From: DASQUK01 sp963756425
GTDB lineage: Bacteria; Actinomycetota; Acidimicrobiia; Acidimicrobiales; VFJN01
Direction of reading: 5' to 3'
Length of the DNA stretch: 64,000 bases
NCBI GenBank assembly: GCA_963756425.1
Contig: CAVWNW010000022.1
Span: forward strand, 124,001-188,000
The notes under the pieces are model-generated. The model was not told the DNA's origin and searched no databases. It was given only the letters and a program-made list of their open reading frames with translations. Made by a program: the position numbers and the translations under genes. Position 1 is the first letter of the stretch. Every line of letters begins with the position of its first letter. This document shows, piece after piece, positions 1 to 7,986 of the stretch.

Positions 1-254
1 CCACCGTGGAGGGGTTGGGGTCGGAGGACGGCGGCCTGTCGGCCGTGCAGGAGGCATTCCGCGACTGCCACGGGCTGCAGTGCGGGTTCTGCACGCCCGG
101 GTTCGTGGTGTCGGTGACCGCCCTGCTGCGCGACAACCCCGACCCCACGGACGAGCAGATCCGCCATGGCCTGGCGGGCAACCTGTGCCGGTGCACCGGC
201 TACCAGGGCATCCTCGCCGCGGCTCGCCAGGCGGCGGCCACCACCGGCGAGTGA
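1..254 (+). CDS. Molybdenum hydroxylase small [2Fe-2S] subunit (CoxS/XdhC-like), 5'-truncated by the window edge
   Basis: Only the C-terminal 83 residues are inside the window; the frame is open from base 3 and ends with TGA at 252-254. The visible part is the second iron-sulfur domain of the xanthine dehydrogenase/CO dehydrogenase small subunit. It shows HGLQCGFCTPG followed about 30 residues later by NLCRCTGYQGI, which is the C-x2-C ... C-x-C ligand set of the cluster nearest the molybdenum cofactor. The opening residues TVEGLG are also typical of the family. The protein should pass electrons from the Mo subunit to a FAD subunit. Oddly, the next gene, a large Mo-binding subunit, lies on the opposite strand with only 5 bp between the stop codons, so the usual co-directional operon is not present here. 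Confidence 0.9.
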   Translation, partial: TVEGLGSEDGGLSAVQEAFRDCHGLQCGFCTPGFVVSVTALLRDNPDPTDEQIRHGLAGNLCRCTGYQGILAAARQAAATTGE

Positions 255-259
255 GGGCG

Positions 260-2590
260 TCAGCCGGCCGACCGCTCGACCAGGCCCACGACCACCTCCG
301 GGCTCAGCGGCAGCCGCTCGACGGTCACCCCGAACGGTGACAGGGCGTCGGCGACGGCGTTGATCACCGCCGGCGGGGCGCCGATCGCTCCGCCCTCGCC
401 GACGCCCTTGTAGCCGCCGGGGCCCGATCCCGGCGTGACGACGTGGCCATACTCGATCGTGGGCACCTCGGCCGCCGTGGGCAGCAGATAGTCCATGAAC
501 GTCGTCGTGATCGGGTTGCCGACGTCGTCGTAGGCCAGCTCCTCGAGCAGGGCGCCGCCGATTCCCTGGACGGTGCCGCCGGCGATCTGGCCCTCGACGA
601 CGGCCGGGTTGATCATCGGCCCGCAGTCCTCGCTGACGATGTAGCGCAGCAACCGAACGGCCCCGGTGGCGACGTCGACCTCGCAGGTGCAGACGTGCGT
701 GGCGTTCGCCCAGTTGGGCAGCGGCGACGTCGTATACCGCTCGCTCGCCTCGAGACCGGCCGGGATGCCCGGGGGCAGCAGGTGCGTCTGGAAGTACGCG
801 ATCGCGGCCATGTCGGCCACGCTGATGCCCACCGCCGGGGTGCCGCGCACGAAGGCCCGGCCGTCCGCCAAGTCGATGTCGTCGGGCGCCGCCTCGAGCC
901 GGTGGGCGGCGATCGCCGCGAGCCGGTCACGTAACACCGACGCCGTCGCCGCGACGGCCCCGGCGAGCATCGAGCCGCTGCGACTGCCACCGGTGCCGGC
1001 GCCGTACGGCGTCAACGCGGTGTCGCCCTGGATCGTGCGGACCTGGTCGATCGGCACGCCGAGCGCGTCGGCCGTCAGCTGGACGGCGACGGTCTCGAGA
1101 CTGTTGCCCGTGGACCCGCCGGCGACGTAGACGGTGACGGTCCCCGAGGGCTCGATGCGGATCGTCGCACCCTCGCTGGCGTAATGGTTCTGGCCAGGGG
1201 TGGTGGGCTCGACGTAGCTGCACGTGCCCACGCCCAGGTAGCGGCCCTCGGTCCTGGCCGCCGCCTGTTCCCGCCGGAACTCCTCGTAGCCGAGCAGCTC
1301 GAGGGCGTGCTCGAAGGTCTCGGCCGGAGACATGTCCGTGTAGGGCAGGCCGTTCCCGTTCTGGTAGGGCAGCTCGTCCGCCCGCAGGATGTTCCGCCTG
1401 CGCAGCTCGACGGGGTCGACGCCGAGCCGGCGGGCGGCGATGTCGAGGACCACCTCCCGGGCAACCGACTCGAACATCCACGGCCCGCGGTACGCCGTCC
1501 GGCCGACGGTGTTGGAGAACACCGAGCGGTGGGAGAAGGCCGTGGCCGGGATGCGGTAGGGGCCGGGAAAGATCATCCCCACGGCGGCGCCGGCGACGAC
1601 CGGCCATGGGATCGGGTAGGCGCCGACGTCCTGGGTGTGATCGATGGTGGCGGCGAGGATGGTGCCGTCGTCGCCGAAGGCCATGCGCACCGTGGCGTGC
1701 TCGTGCCGGGCCTGCCCCGCAGCCAACAGGTTCTCGCGGCGGTCCTCGATCCACTTGAGGGCGCCGGGCACCTTGGACGCAGCCAGCGCGAGGCACAGCT
1801 CCTCGCGCTGCGGCACAACCTTCTGACCGAACCCACCACCGGTGTCGCGCATGATGACCCGGATGCGGTGCTCGGGCAGGCCCAGCGCCCGCGAACAGAC
1901 GGACCGCACCTCGTGGGGGGACTGGGTCGCCGCCCAGATCGTCAGCTCCTCGGTCGCCGGCTCCCACTCGACGACCATGCCACGCGTCTCGATCGGTGCG
2001 GCGGCGTACGCCCGCTGGAAGATCGTGTGCTCCACCACCTGGGGCGCCGACGTCAGCACCTGGTCGACACGGTCGGCCGAGCCACCCTGCAGCTCGCCGG
2101 CGATGTTCCGAGCGAATTCGGCGTGCACCAGCTCGTCCCGCTCGGGAGCGCCCACGTAGTCCACGACCGGCGCCTGCGGCTCGTAGTCGACCACGACCAG
2201 CTCCGCGGCGTCCTCGGCGATGTACCGGCTCTCCGCCACCACCAGCGCCACGGGATCGCCGACGAACCGCACCTCCCCGTCGGCCAGCGGCGGTAGGGGC
2301 GTCCGTGGCGAGTGCTCCCCGTCCCCGGTGAACCAGACATCGTGCACGCCCGGGTTGAGGTCGGCGGCCACGAGGACGGCACGGACTCCCGGCAGCGCCA
2401 CGGCCTCGGAGGTGTCGATTGCCAGGACGCGGGCCCGCGCCAGCGTGCTGCGCACGAAGCAGGCGTGGAGCATCCCAGGCCGTACGACGTCGTCGACGAA
2501 CGTCCCCCGCCCGGCCAGCAGGCGGGGGTCCTCAACACGCTGCACCCGGCTGCCCGCGTACCTCGTGGCGCCTGGGATGGGGTCGGACAT
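260..2590 (-). CDS. Xanthine dehydrogenase family molybdopterin-binding large subunit (CoxL/XdhA-like)
   Basis: A 776-residue Mo-cofactor subunit of the xanthine oxidase superfamily; it would hydroxylate or oxidise an aldehyde, heterocycle or similar substrate. ATG at 2590 gives MSDPIPGATRY, and the family hallmark RVEDPRLLAGRGTFVDD follows at residue ~17. Other landmarks are DTGGGFGQK in the Mo-binding part, TAYRGPW at the active-site loop and GVGEGGAIGAPPAV near the C terminus with the likely catalytic Glu. The loop is neither AYXCSFR of true CO dehydrogenase nor the AYRGAGR of common form II proteins, so CO oxidation is unlikely. The substrate cannot be told. The gene diverges from a TetR regulator, with an 18-bp near-palindrome four bases upstream of the start codon. 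Confidence 0.88.
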   Translation of the reverse strand: MSDPIPGATRYAGSRVQRVEDPRLLAGRGTFVDDVVRPGMLHACFVRSTLARARVLAIDTSEAVALPGVRAVLVAADLNPGVHDVWFTGDGEHSPRTPLPPLADGEVRFVGDPVALVVAESRYIAEDAAELVVVDYEPQAPVVDYVGAPERDELVHAEFARNIAGELQGGSADRVDQVLTSAPQVVEHTIFQRAYAAAPIETRGMVVEWEPATEELTIWAATQSPHEVRSVCSRALGLPEHRIRVIMRDTGGGFGQKVVPQREELCLALAASKVPGALKWIEDRRENLLAAGQARHEHATVRMAFGDDGTILAATIDHTQDVGAYPIPWPVVAGAAVGMIFPGPYRIPATAFSHRSVFSNTVGRTAYRGPWMFESVAREVVLDIAARRLGVDPVELRRRNILRADELPYQNGNGLPYTDMSPAETFEHALELLGYEEFRREQAAARTEGRYLGVGTCSYVEPTTPGQNHYASEGATIRIEPSGTVTVYVAGGSTGNSLETVAVQLTADALGVPIDQVRTIQGDTALTPYGAGTGGSRSGSMLAGAVAATASVLRDRLAAIAAHRLEAAPDDIDLADGRAFVRGTPAVGISVADMAAIAYFQTHLLPPGIPAGLEASERYTTSPLPNWANATHVCTCEVDVATGAVRLLRYIVSEDCGPMINPAVVEGQIAGGTVQGIGGALLEELAYDDVGNPITTTFMDYLLPTAAEVPTIEYGHVVTPGSGPGGYKGVGEGGAIGAPPAVINAVADALSPFGVTVERLPLSPEVVVGLVERSAG

Positions 2591-2593
2591 AGG

Positions 2594-2611
2594 GCTGAGC
2601 AACTGCTTAGC
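2594..2611. promoter_or_regulatory. Near-palindrome between the Mo-hydroxylase gene and the divergent TetR gene
   Basis: GCTGAGCAACTGCTTAGC pairs at 14 of 18 positions about its centre. It sits directly before the large-subunit start codon in the only intergenic gap (2591-2697) of this divergent pair. That is where a TetR repressor would bind to control the oxidoreductase and itself. The link to the TetR protein is inferred from position. Confidence 0.4.
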
Positions 2612-2697
2612 ACAGGGACGCCGCTGCCCCGCCGGTGGCCGGAGCCCGCAACCGTGCCCTTCACTACCGTCGTCGCCGACAGGTCGACACGCTAGGA

Positions 2698-3945
2698 ATG
2701 GACGTCGTGTCGGTAGACGGTGCGCGGAGAACGGAGATTCTCGAGACGGCCGCGAGGCTGTTCGCCTCCTCCGGGCTGCGGACGTCCCTCCAGCAGGTCG
2801 CCGACGCTTGCGGCATCCTGCCCGGCAGCCTGTATCACCACTTCGAGTCCAAGGAAGCAATCGTCGTCGAGCTCATCGAGCGCTACCGGGCCGATCTGGA
2901 CGACATCGCCAAGCGCTCGCTCGACGACCTGCAGGGGCCCGAGCCGGACTCGGCGAAGATCGTGGCGCTCAGCACCGCCATCGCCGCCTGCGGCGCTCGG
3001 CATCGCGCCGCCGTGCTCCAAAGCTTCTACGAACCACCCGCCGGTGCCGGCGACCAGCTGGTGCGCGTCGCGCAGCTCGCGCCGACGGCCATCGAGACCG
3101 CCATGCTCGAGACGCTCCGGGCCGGACAGGCCAACGGCTACATCCGAGCGGGAATCGACCTGGACACGCTGGCCGAACGGCTGTGCGAGACCATGCTGTA
3201 CATCAGCCTCGGCGTCTTCCGTGACATGCGCGGCGCCGATCAGCTGCCCGCGATCAGGTGCCGCATCATGCTGCAGGGCGTCGCCGTGCAGGCGCCGGCG
3301 GACGACGAGCTCGACCGGTCGCCCGCGTTCCAGGCCGCGCAACAGGTCATCGACTCCTGGGACGAGCTCGAGGCGGGCGAGGACGATCGGGTCGCACAGC
3401 TTCGGGCCGTCGCCCGGGCGGAGTTCGGCCGGAGGGGCTACGAGGCCACGACGATCAGGGACATCGCCGCGGCCGCCGACCTCAGCACCGGCAGCGTCTA
3501 TCGCACGATCGGCTCGAAGGAAGATCTGCTGGCGTCGATCATGGGGACCTTCCCCGCCACCGTCCGATCCGGCTGGCGGAGTGTCCTCGGGTCGGACGCC
3601 ACGAGCGTCGAGAAGCTCGATGCGTTGATGTGGATCAACATCAACGTCGTCGTGCGCTTCAGCGACGAGTACAACATCCAGCTGGCCTGGCTGCGAGAGT
3701 CGCCGCCGACCACCTCCAACCTCGGGCAGAACTTCCCGTCGCTGCTGCGAGACCTCAAGGGGCTCCTGGCCCAGGGTGCCCGATCCGGCGATGTCCGCAT
3801 CGAGGGCCCCTCCGCCGACATCCGGGCATGGTCCTTGTTCGATCCCATGTGGATGCACGAGAACATCGTTCGCAAGGTCGGTGCCCGCGCCGCGCTCACG
3901 CTCGGGCGCGAGAGCGTCCTCCGTGGAGCCGCCCGCCGCCCCTGA
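2698..3945 (+). CDS. Tandem TetR-family regulator with two DNA-binding domains in one chain
   Basis: A 415-residue protein, about twice the usual TetR length. Residues ~8-55 form a TetR helix-turn-helix (RTEILETAARLFASSG, then GILPGSLYHHFESKEAIV). A ligand-type helical region follows, and from residue ~234 a second complete TetR DNA-binding domain appears (AEFGRRGYEATTIRDIAAAA, then GSVYRTIGSKEDLLASI) with its own C-terminal region. Double TetR proteins are known in actinobacteria, where one chain can act as an intramolecular dimer. The start ATG at 2698 is chosen because it is the last start before the conserved domain; a GTG at 2707 is possible. It diverges from the Mo-hydroxylase large subunit and converges with the SDR behind it (9-bp gap), so it probably controls the oxidoreductase. 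Confidence 0.85.
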   Translation: MDVVSVDGARRTEILETAARLFASSGLRTSLQQVADACGILPGSLYHHFESKEAIVVELIERYRADLDDIAKRSLDDLQGPEPDSAKIVALSTAIAACGARHRAAVLQSFYEPPAGAGDQLVRVAQLAPTAIETAMLETLRAGQANGYIRAGIDLDTLAERLCETMLYISLGVFRDMRGADQLPAIRCRIMLQGVAVQAPADDELDRSPAFQAAQQVIDSWDELEAGEDDRVAQLRAVARAEFGRRGYEATTIRDIAAAADLSTGSVYRTIGSKEDLLASIMGTFPATVRSGWRSVLGSDATSVEKLDALMWININVVVRFSDEYNIQLAWLRESPPTTSNLGQNFPSLLRDLKGLLAQGARSGDVRIEGPSADIRAWSLFDPMWMHENIVRKVGARAALTLGRESVLRGAARRP

Positions 3946-3954
3946 CCGACCGGG

Positions 3955-4876
3955 TCAGCGGAGCGCCTCCCTCTCCCCGGCCCGAGGGGCAACGGTGGCC
4001 AACCGCGCCGGGTCCGCGCGGAGCGTCCCCGGCCGTGGCAGGCGAATGGCCAGACCCACCGCCCGCTGGAAGCACCGGGCCGGCAGGAAGCGATTGCCGA
4101 GCAGCACGAGCCTGGCGTCGAGCCCGACCGCGTGGCGGGCGAACGGAGCCCGGTCCTGGACGGCCCGCGCCAGGGCTGGCCCAAAGCGCTCCGGCCGCCT
4201 GGCCGCCCGCACGATCCAGCGGCCGGTGCGGTTCAGCCCGGCGTGGTGCGCGGCGTAGGGCCCGTCCGGATCGGCGTGGGTCTGCGTCAACTCGAGGATG
4301 TCGGTCCTGAAGAGGCCGGCAACGAGGACCGTGACCCCGATGCCGAACGGCGCCACCTCGTGTGAAAGCGCCTCGGCCCACCGTTCGAGAGCCCCCTTGG
4401 CGGCCGAATAGGCGCTGATCGCCGGCATGCCCCGCACGCCGCCCTGGCTCGAGACCACGACGATCCGCCCCCGCCCCGCCGCCCGCATCGACGGCAACAG
4501 CTGCTGGGTGAGCCGCACGGGTCCGAAGACGTTGGTCGAGAAGATCTGCGTCCAGACGCTCGCCGGCACCTCCTCCACGCACCCGACGGCGGCAACGCCG
4601 GCATTGTGGACGAGTGCGTCCGGTGCGCCCACGGCCTCGCTGATCGCACCGGCGGCGGCCACGATCGAGGCTGGGTCGTCGAGGTCGAGCCGGACGGCGA
4701 CGAGCCGCGGGTCGCCGGCGGCGGCACCGGTTGCGGCCCGTAGTCGTTCCAGCCCCACGTCGGGCGAGCGCATGGCGGTGACGACCGTCCAACCCTGGGC
4801 GTAGAGGTGGGCGGCCGAGGCCAGGCCTAGGCCGACGCGACGCGCCGGTGATGACCACGCTCCCTCGCTCAGCCAC
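3955..4876 (-). pseudogene. Short-chain dehydrogenase/reductase, frameshifted in the cofactor-binding loop
   Basis: The reading frame from GTG at 4876 encodes MAERGSVVITGAS, the first Rossmann strand of an SDR. It then slips, and the frame that ends at 3955 continues with VGLGLASAAHLYAQGWTVV through the catalytic YSAAK and a normal C terminus. Comparison with the expected TGASxGVGLG loop suggests loss of about 5 bp near 4840 (two copies of a GCGT-like unit could have recombined). GTG 4876 overlaps the stop codon of the AveC-like gene by 8 bp, so the gene was translationally coupled as the last member of the operon starting at 10987. Without the glycine-rich loop the product would not bind NAD(P). 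An assembly error is an equally good explanation. Confidence 0.75.
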
Positions 4877-6002
4877 CGCCGGCTCCGCAGCGCCCGCCGT
4901 CCGGCGGCAGGTCCACGTCGGGCCTGCCCGACTGGCCACTCGGCCACCCGGCCCAGATGCCCGGAAAGTACGGCCCGGGCTGGCCGGCCTGCTCGTAGAA
5001 CGCGTTCGGGTCGTAGACCTTCGCCTCCGGGTACGGCCAGGGGCACGCGACCGACGTCGCGGCCTTGCTGGCCCTGATGACGGCGAACCCGGCGCCGTAG
5101 GCGAAGTACGCAACGTTGACGATGGCGAACATGACCAGGAAGGTGCCGAGGGCCGGGTACGGCCGAAAGGCACGGATGCGGTGGGCCAGCTTCTCGGCCT
5201 GGGTGCGGCCGGTGTCGTCGCGGTAGAGCAGGACTCCGGCAGCGATCATGACCAACGTGACAAGGGACGACTCCCAGATCAGCGGGAACTGGTGCCACTC
5301 GCCGGAGGCGATGGAGCCGAACGGGATCACCTGCGAGTAGACGTACAGCTGCGTGCGAACCAGGAAGATCTCCAGGCACGCATCGAACAGGAAGCCGATG
5401 GCGAGGATCATGCCCGCCAAGGCGACGAGGGGGTGCCGCGACACGAAGGATTCGGGTGGTCGACGCGCCTGGGTGCGTCGCAGGATCCAGATGGCCGGGA
5501 AGAAGGGGGCCATGTAGAAGGTGGCGTAGCCGATCACGATGAACGGCTCGACGGTCGGCGAGAGCGAGACCAGCGGCCACGTCTCGGGCCAGTGCCAGAG
5601 CTGGGGGTTGTACACCGCGTAGGGCGCCCAGTTCATGATCGGGTCCTGCCAGACGAGCACTGTGGTCGCGATGACCATGAGCAGGACCGGGTGGCGGGGA
5701 TGCCGTCGCCATCCCAGCGCCACGACCGTCACGAGGACGATCATCATGACGATCGTCCCGACCTGGTGGAGGGTGAGCCAGTTCGAAATCCCCCAGAGTG
5801 GCTCGACGGGGCGCGGTGCACCCGAGACGTCGGGGTTGGCGATCCGGTCGGCGACGGCGCCGCGGCGCGCCTCGACGGCGACCGCGATCACGGCGCCCAC
5901 ACCGACGAGGGCGGTCAGGACGACCGCGGCCGCCCGCCAGGGTCTCCGGCGGTTCGGTGCCGGCGCGACGGCCGGCGCGGGATGGGTCAACTCGGCGGTC
6001 AT
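4869..6002 (-). CDS. Spirocyclase AveC-like integral membrane protein
   Basis: A 377-residue polytopic membrane protein. After a short Pro/Ala-rich N terminus there is a membrane segment at ~24-43, then about six more hydrophobic spans. Conserved polar motifs typical of the AveC-like family sit at the membrane face: DPIMNWAPYAVYNPQ, the WHWPETWP loop, and a C-terminal region ending in GIWAGWPSG. AveC of Streptomyces acts in avermectin spiroketal formation. Homologues in mycobacteria and related bacteria have unknown roles and often sit beside lipid oxidation genes, as here. ATG at 6002 lies 5 bp after the stop of the upstream substrate-binding-like gene, and its own stop overlaps the SDR start, so it is central in an operon. 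The family call is from recognition of the motifs; the reaction is unknown. Confidence 0.75.
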   Translation of the reverse strand: MTAELTHPAPAVAPAPNRRRPWRAAAVVLTALVGVGAVIAVAVEARRGAVADRIANPDVSGAPRPVEPLWGISNWLTLHQVGTIVMMIVLVTVVALGWRRHPRHPVLLMVIATTVLVWQDPIMNWAPYAVYNPQLWHWPETWPLVSLSPTVEPFIVIGYATFYMAPFFPAIWILRRTQARRPPESFVSRHPLVALAGMILAIGFLFDACLEIFLVRTQLYVYSQVIPFGSIASGEWHQFPLIWESSLVTLVMIAAGVLLYRDDTGRTQAEKLAHRIRAFRPYPALGTFLVMFAIVNVAYFAYGAGFAVIRASKAATSVACPWPYPEAKVYDPNAFYEQAGQPGPYFPGIWAGWPSGQSGRPDVDLPPDGGRCGAGGG

Positions 6003-6007
6003 GGACC

Positions 6008-7120
6008 TCACGCCTGCCCGAAGCGGTCGACGAGGTGGGAGGTCTTGCCGTCCGCGTCGAGCCTGCGAGCCACCAGATAGCCCGCACCCATCCAGCCCCG
6101 GTGGTTCCACTTCCCGAAGGAGATGCGGGTCCCAGGAGCGCCAGAGGCCGCGGGAAGCATCTTCACCCGCTCCAGCGCCTCCTTCACGCCACGCGGCGAC
6201 AGCGGGTGGGCATCCGCGAACGCGTGGAGCAGGACGGTGGCGAGGTCCCGGTTCACTACCGGAACGCAATACTCCGGCCGCCGCCCGTAGCGCGCCTCGT
6301 ACCGGTCGAGGTACCGCTGGCCGACGACGTTGGCCTCGTCGTACTGGTCGATGCCCGTCCAGCCGACGATGGCGTTCCACATCACCGGGTTGATCCACGC
6401 GTTCTGGAACGCGGTTCCCAACAGGCGCGGTGGATCCCAGCCGAGCTCTTCGAGCACCGGGTTGACGAAGACGATGCCGAAGCCGAACCCGCAGTGCACG
6501 AGCGCCTGAGCCTTCGCCTCGTACAGCGCGTGCAGGGCCCGGCTGATGTCCTGGGCGGTCTGAGGGACGACCTCCTCGGCGACGATGCGAATGCCCCTCT
6601 GCCGGCAGGCACGCCGGAAGGTCGTCGCGTAGCTCTGGCCGACCAGTGACTGCTCGACGAGCAACCCGGCTTCGGCGTGCCCACCCTTCGCCAGGAGGTC
6701 CGCCCAGAAGATCGGCTCGTCGGTCATCGAGCCCATCGAGAGGGAGAACGTCCACTCTCCCAGCCAGTCCTCCGTGCCGGTCACGCTGATCGCCGGCACC
6801 TGGAATCGCTGCTCGATCGCCTCCCTCGTCGGCACGCAGTTGTCGGTGATCGCCGGGCCGAACACGGCGAGGCAGCCCTCGTCGACGAGCTCGCCGTAGG
6901 CGTCGATCACGGCCTTGACGGTCCCCTTGGGCAGGCCCTCGACCTCGCGGAACACGATCTCGACCGGCCGATCGATGAGCCCCTGCTTCAGGCCCTCGTC
7001 GAAGACGAGCTCGAAGGACCGGGTCAGGTCGTCCCGCATCTCCGCCGGATAGGCATCCGGCAGGACGAAGTCGAACAGGTAGCCGAGCTTGATCGGCTCG
7101 ACCCGGCTCTCGTACGTCAC
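6008..7120 (-). CDS. Type 1 periplasmic-binding-fold protein (branched-chain amino acid/amide ABC substrate-binding-like), no signal peptide
   Basis: A 370-residue protein of the Leu/Ile/Val-binding fold: IKLGYLFDF opening strand, then GPAITDNCVPTREAI, a central hinge with SVTGTEDW, and a C-terminal lobe with NRDLATVLLHAFADA. GTG at 7120 is preceded by GAGGGGGA and is the best start. The N terminus begins directly with MTYESRVEPIKLG, with no secretion signal or lipobox, so the protein should stay in the cytoplasm. Permease and ATPase genes of an ABC importer are absent nearby. It could act as a small-molecule sensor or carrier for the adjacent oxidation operon, as AmiC does for amides. It lies between the MoxR ATPase gene and the AveC-like gene on the same strand. 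Confidence 0.8.
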   Translation of the reverse strand: MTYESRVEPIKLGYLFDFVLPDAYPAEMRDDLTRSFELVFDEGLKQGLIDRPVEIVFREVEGLPKGTVKAVIDAYGELVDEGCLAVFGPAITDNCVPTREAIEQRFQVPAISVTGTEDWLGEWTFSLSMGSMTDEPIFWADLLAKGGHAEAGLLVEQSLVGQSYATTFRRACRQRGIRIVAEEVVPQTAQDISRALHALYEAKAQALVHCGFGFGIVFVNPVLEELGWDPPRLLGTAFQNAWINPVMWNAIVGWTGIDQYDEANVVGQRYLDRYEARYGRRPEYCVPVVNRDLATVLLHAFADAHPLSPRGVKEALERVKMLPAASGAPGTRISFGKWNHRGWMGAGYLVARRLDADGKTSHLVDRFGQA

Positions 7121-7191
7121 GTTGTCCCCCTCCGCTTCGGTGCGGCCGCTGGTGTCGTCATGCAACCGGGCATCGCTGCCACCGTCGTGCG

Positions 7192-7986
7192 TCAGCCATC
7201 GTCCGGCAGGTAGGCGTCGATCATCTCGAAGAGGCCGGCGGTCACCATGGGGTCGTCGGTGAGTGGGCCGGCTATGGCGGCCCGTGCCGCTGCTCGGGCC
7301 GGAAGGCCCTCGGCGGCGAGGCCCGCCGCGGCGATCAGCAGTCGGGTCGACGCCACTTCGCGGAGCCCAGCCGCTTCCAGGCGACGGATCGCCTGGCCGA
7401 GCTGCACGAGCAGCGCCGCCGTGTCGTGGTCGACGCCGGCCTCGTGCGACACGATCTTCTCCTCCACGTCCGGGGGCGGGAAGCTCAGCTCGATGGCGAC
7501 CATGCGCTGGCGCGTCGAGTCCTTGAGGTCTTTGAGCACGCTCTGGTAGCCGGGGTTGTAGGACACCACGAGGCAGAAACCAGGGGCGGCGTCGAGCAGC
7601 ACCCCGAGACGATCGATCGGCAGCTGCCGGCGATGATCGGCGAGCGGGTGGATCACGACCGTCGTGTCCTGGCGGGCCTCGACGACCTCGTCGAGGTAGC
7701 AGATGGCCCCCTCCCGCACCGCCCGGGTCAGCGGACCGTCGACCCATCGGGTCTCGCCGCCCTGGAGGAGGAACCGCCCCACGAGATCGGCCGTGGTGAG
7801 GTCGTCGTGGCACGCCACCGTGATCAGCGGCCGGTCGACGTCGTGTGCCATCGCCTCGACGAACCGGGTCTTGCCGCAGCCGGTCGGGCCCTTGAGCACC
7901 ACCGACATGCCCTGCCGGTACGCCGCCTTGAAGACCTGCTCCTCGATGCCGACCGGCACGTAGTACGGCCGAGCCCCCGGCGTCAT
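7192..7986 (-). CDS. MoxR-type AAA+ ATPase, CbbQ/NirQ/NorQ family
   Basis: A 264-residue AAA+ ATPase. The Walker A is GPTGCGKT at residue ~33, Walker B is ICYLDEVVEA, and the sensor region reads VVSYNPG; the C-terminal ~80 residues resemble the CbbQ C-terminal domain. Such ATPases work with a von Willebrand factor A partner as a chaperone pair that activates metalloenzymes (NorQ/NorD for nitric oxide reductase, CbbQ/CbbO for Rubisco, CoxD/CoxE for CO dehydrogenase). The partner is immediately upstream: its TGA overlaps this ATG in ATGA (7983-7986). The client here could be the P450 gene first in the operon or the nearby Mo-hydroxylase; neither is shown by the sequence. Confidence 0.9.
   Translation of the reverse strand: MTPGARPYYVPVGIEEQVFKAAYRQGMSVVLKGPTGCGKTRFVEAMAHDVDRPLITVACHDDLTTADLVGRFLLQGGETRWVDGPLTRAVREGAICYLDEVVEARQDTTVVIHPLADHRRQLPIDRLGVLLDAAPGFCLVVSYNPGYQSVLKDLKDSTRQRMVAIELSFPPPDVEEKIVSHEAGVDHDTAALLVQLGQAIRRLEAAGLREVASTRLLIAAAGLAAEGLPARAAARAAIAGPLTDDPMVTAGLFEMIDAYLPDDG

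Noticed and set aside
443..2296. Long plus-strand open frames across the Mo-hydroxylase gene
   Set aside because: They are antisense shadows caused by GC-rich third positions; the minus-strand frame has clear family motifs.
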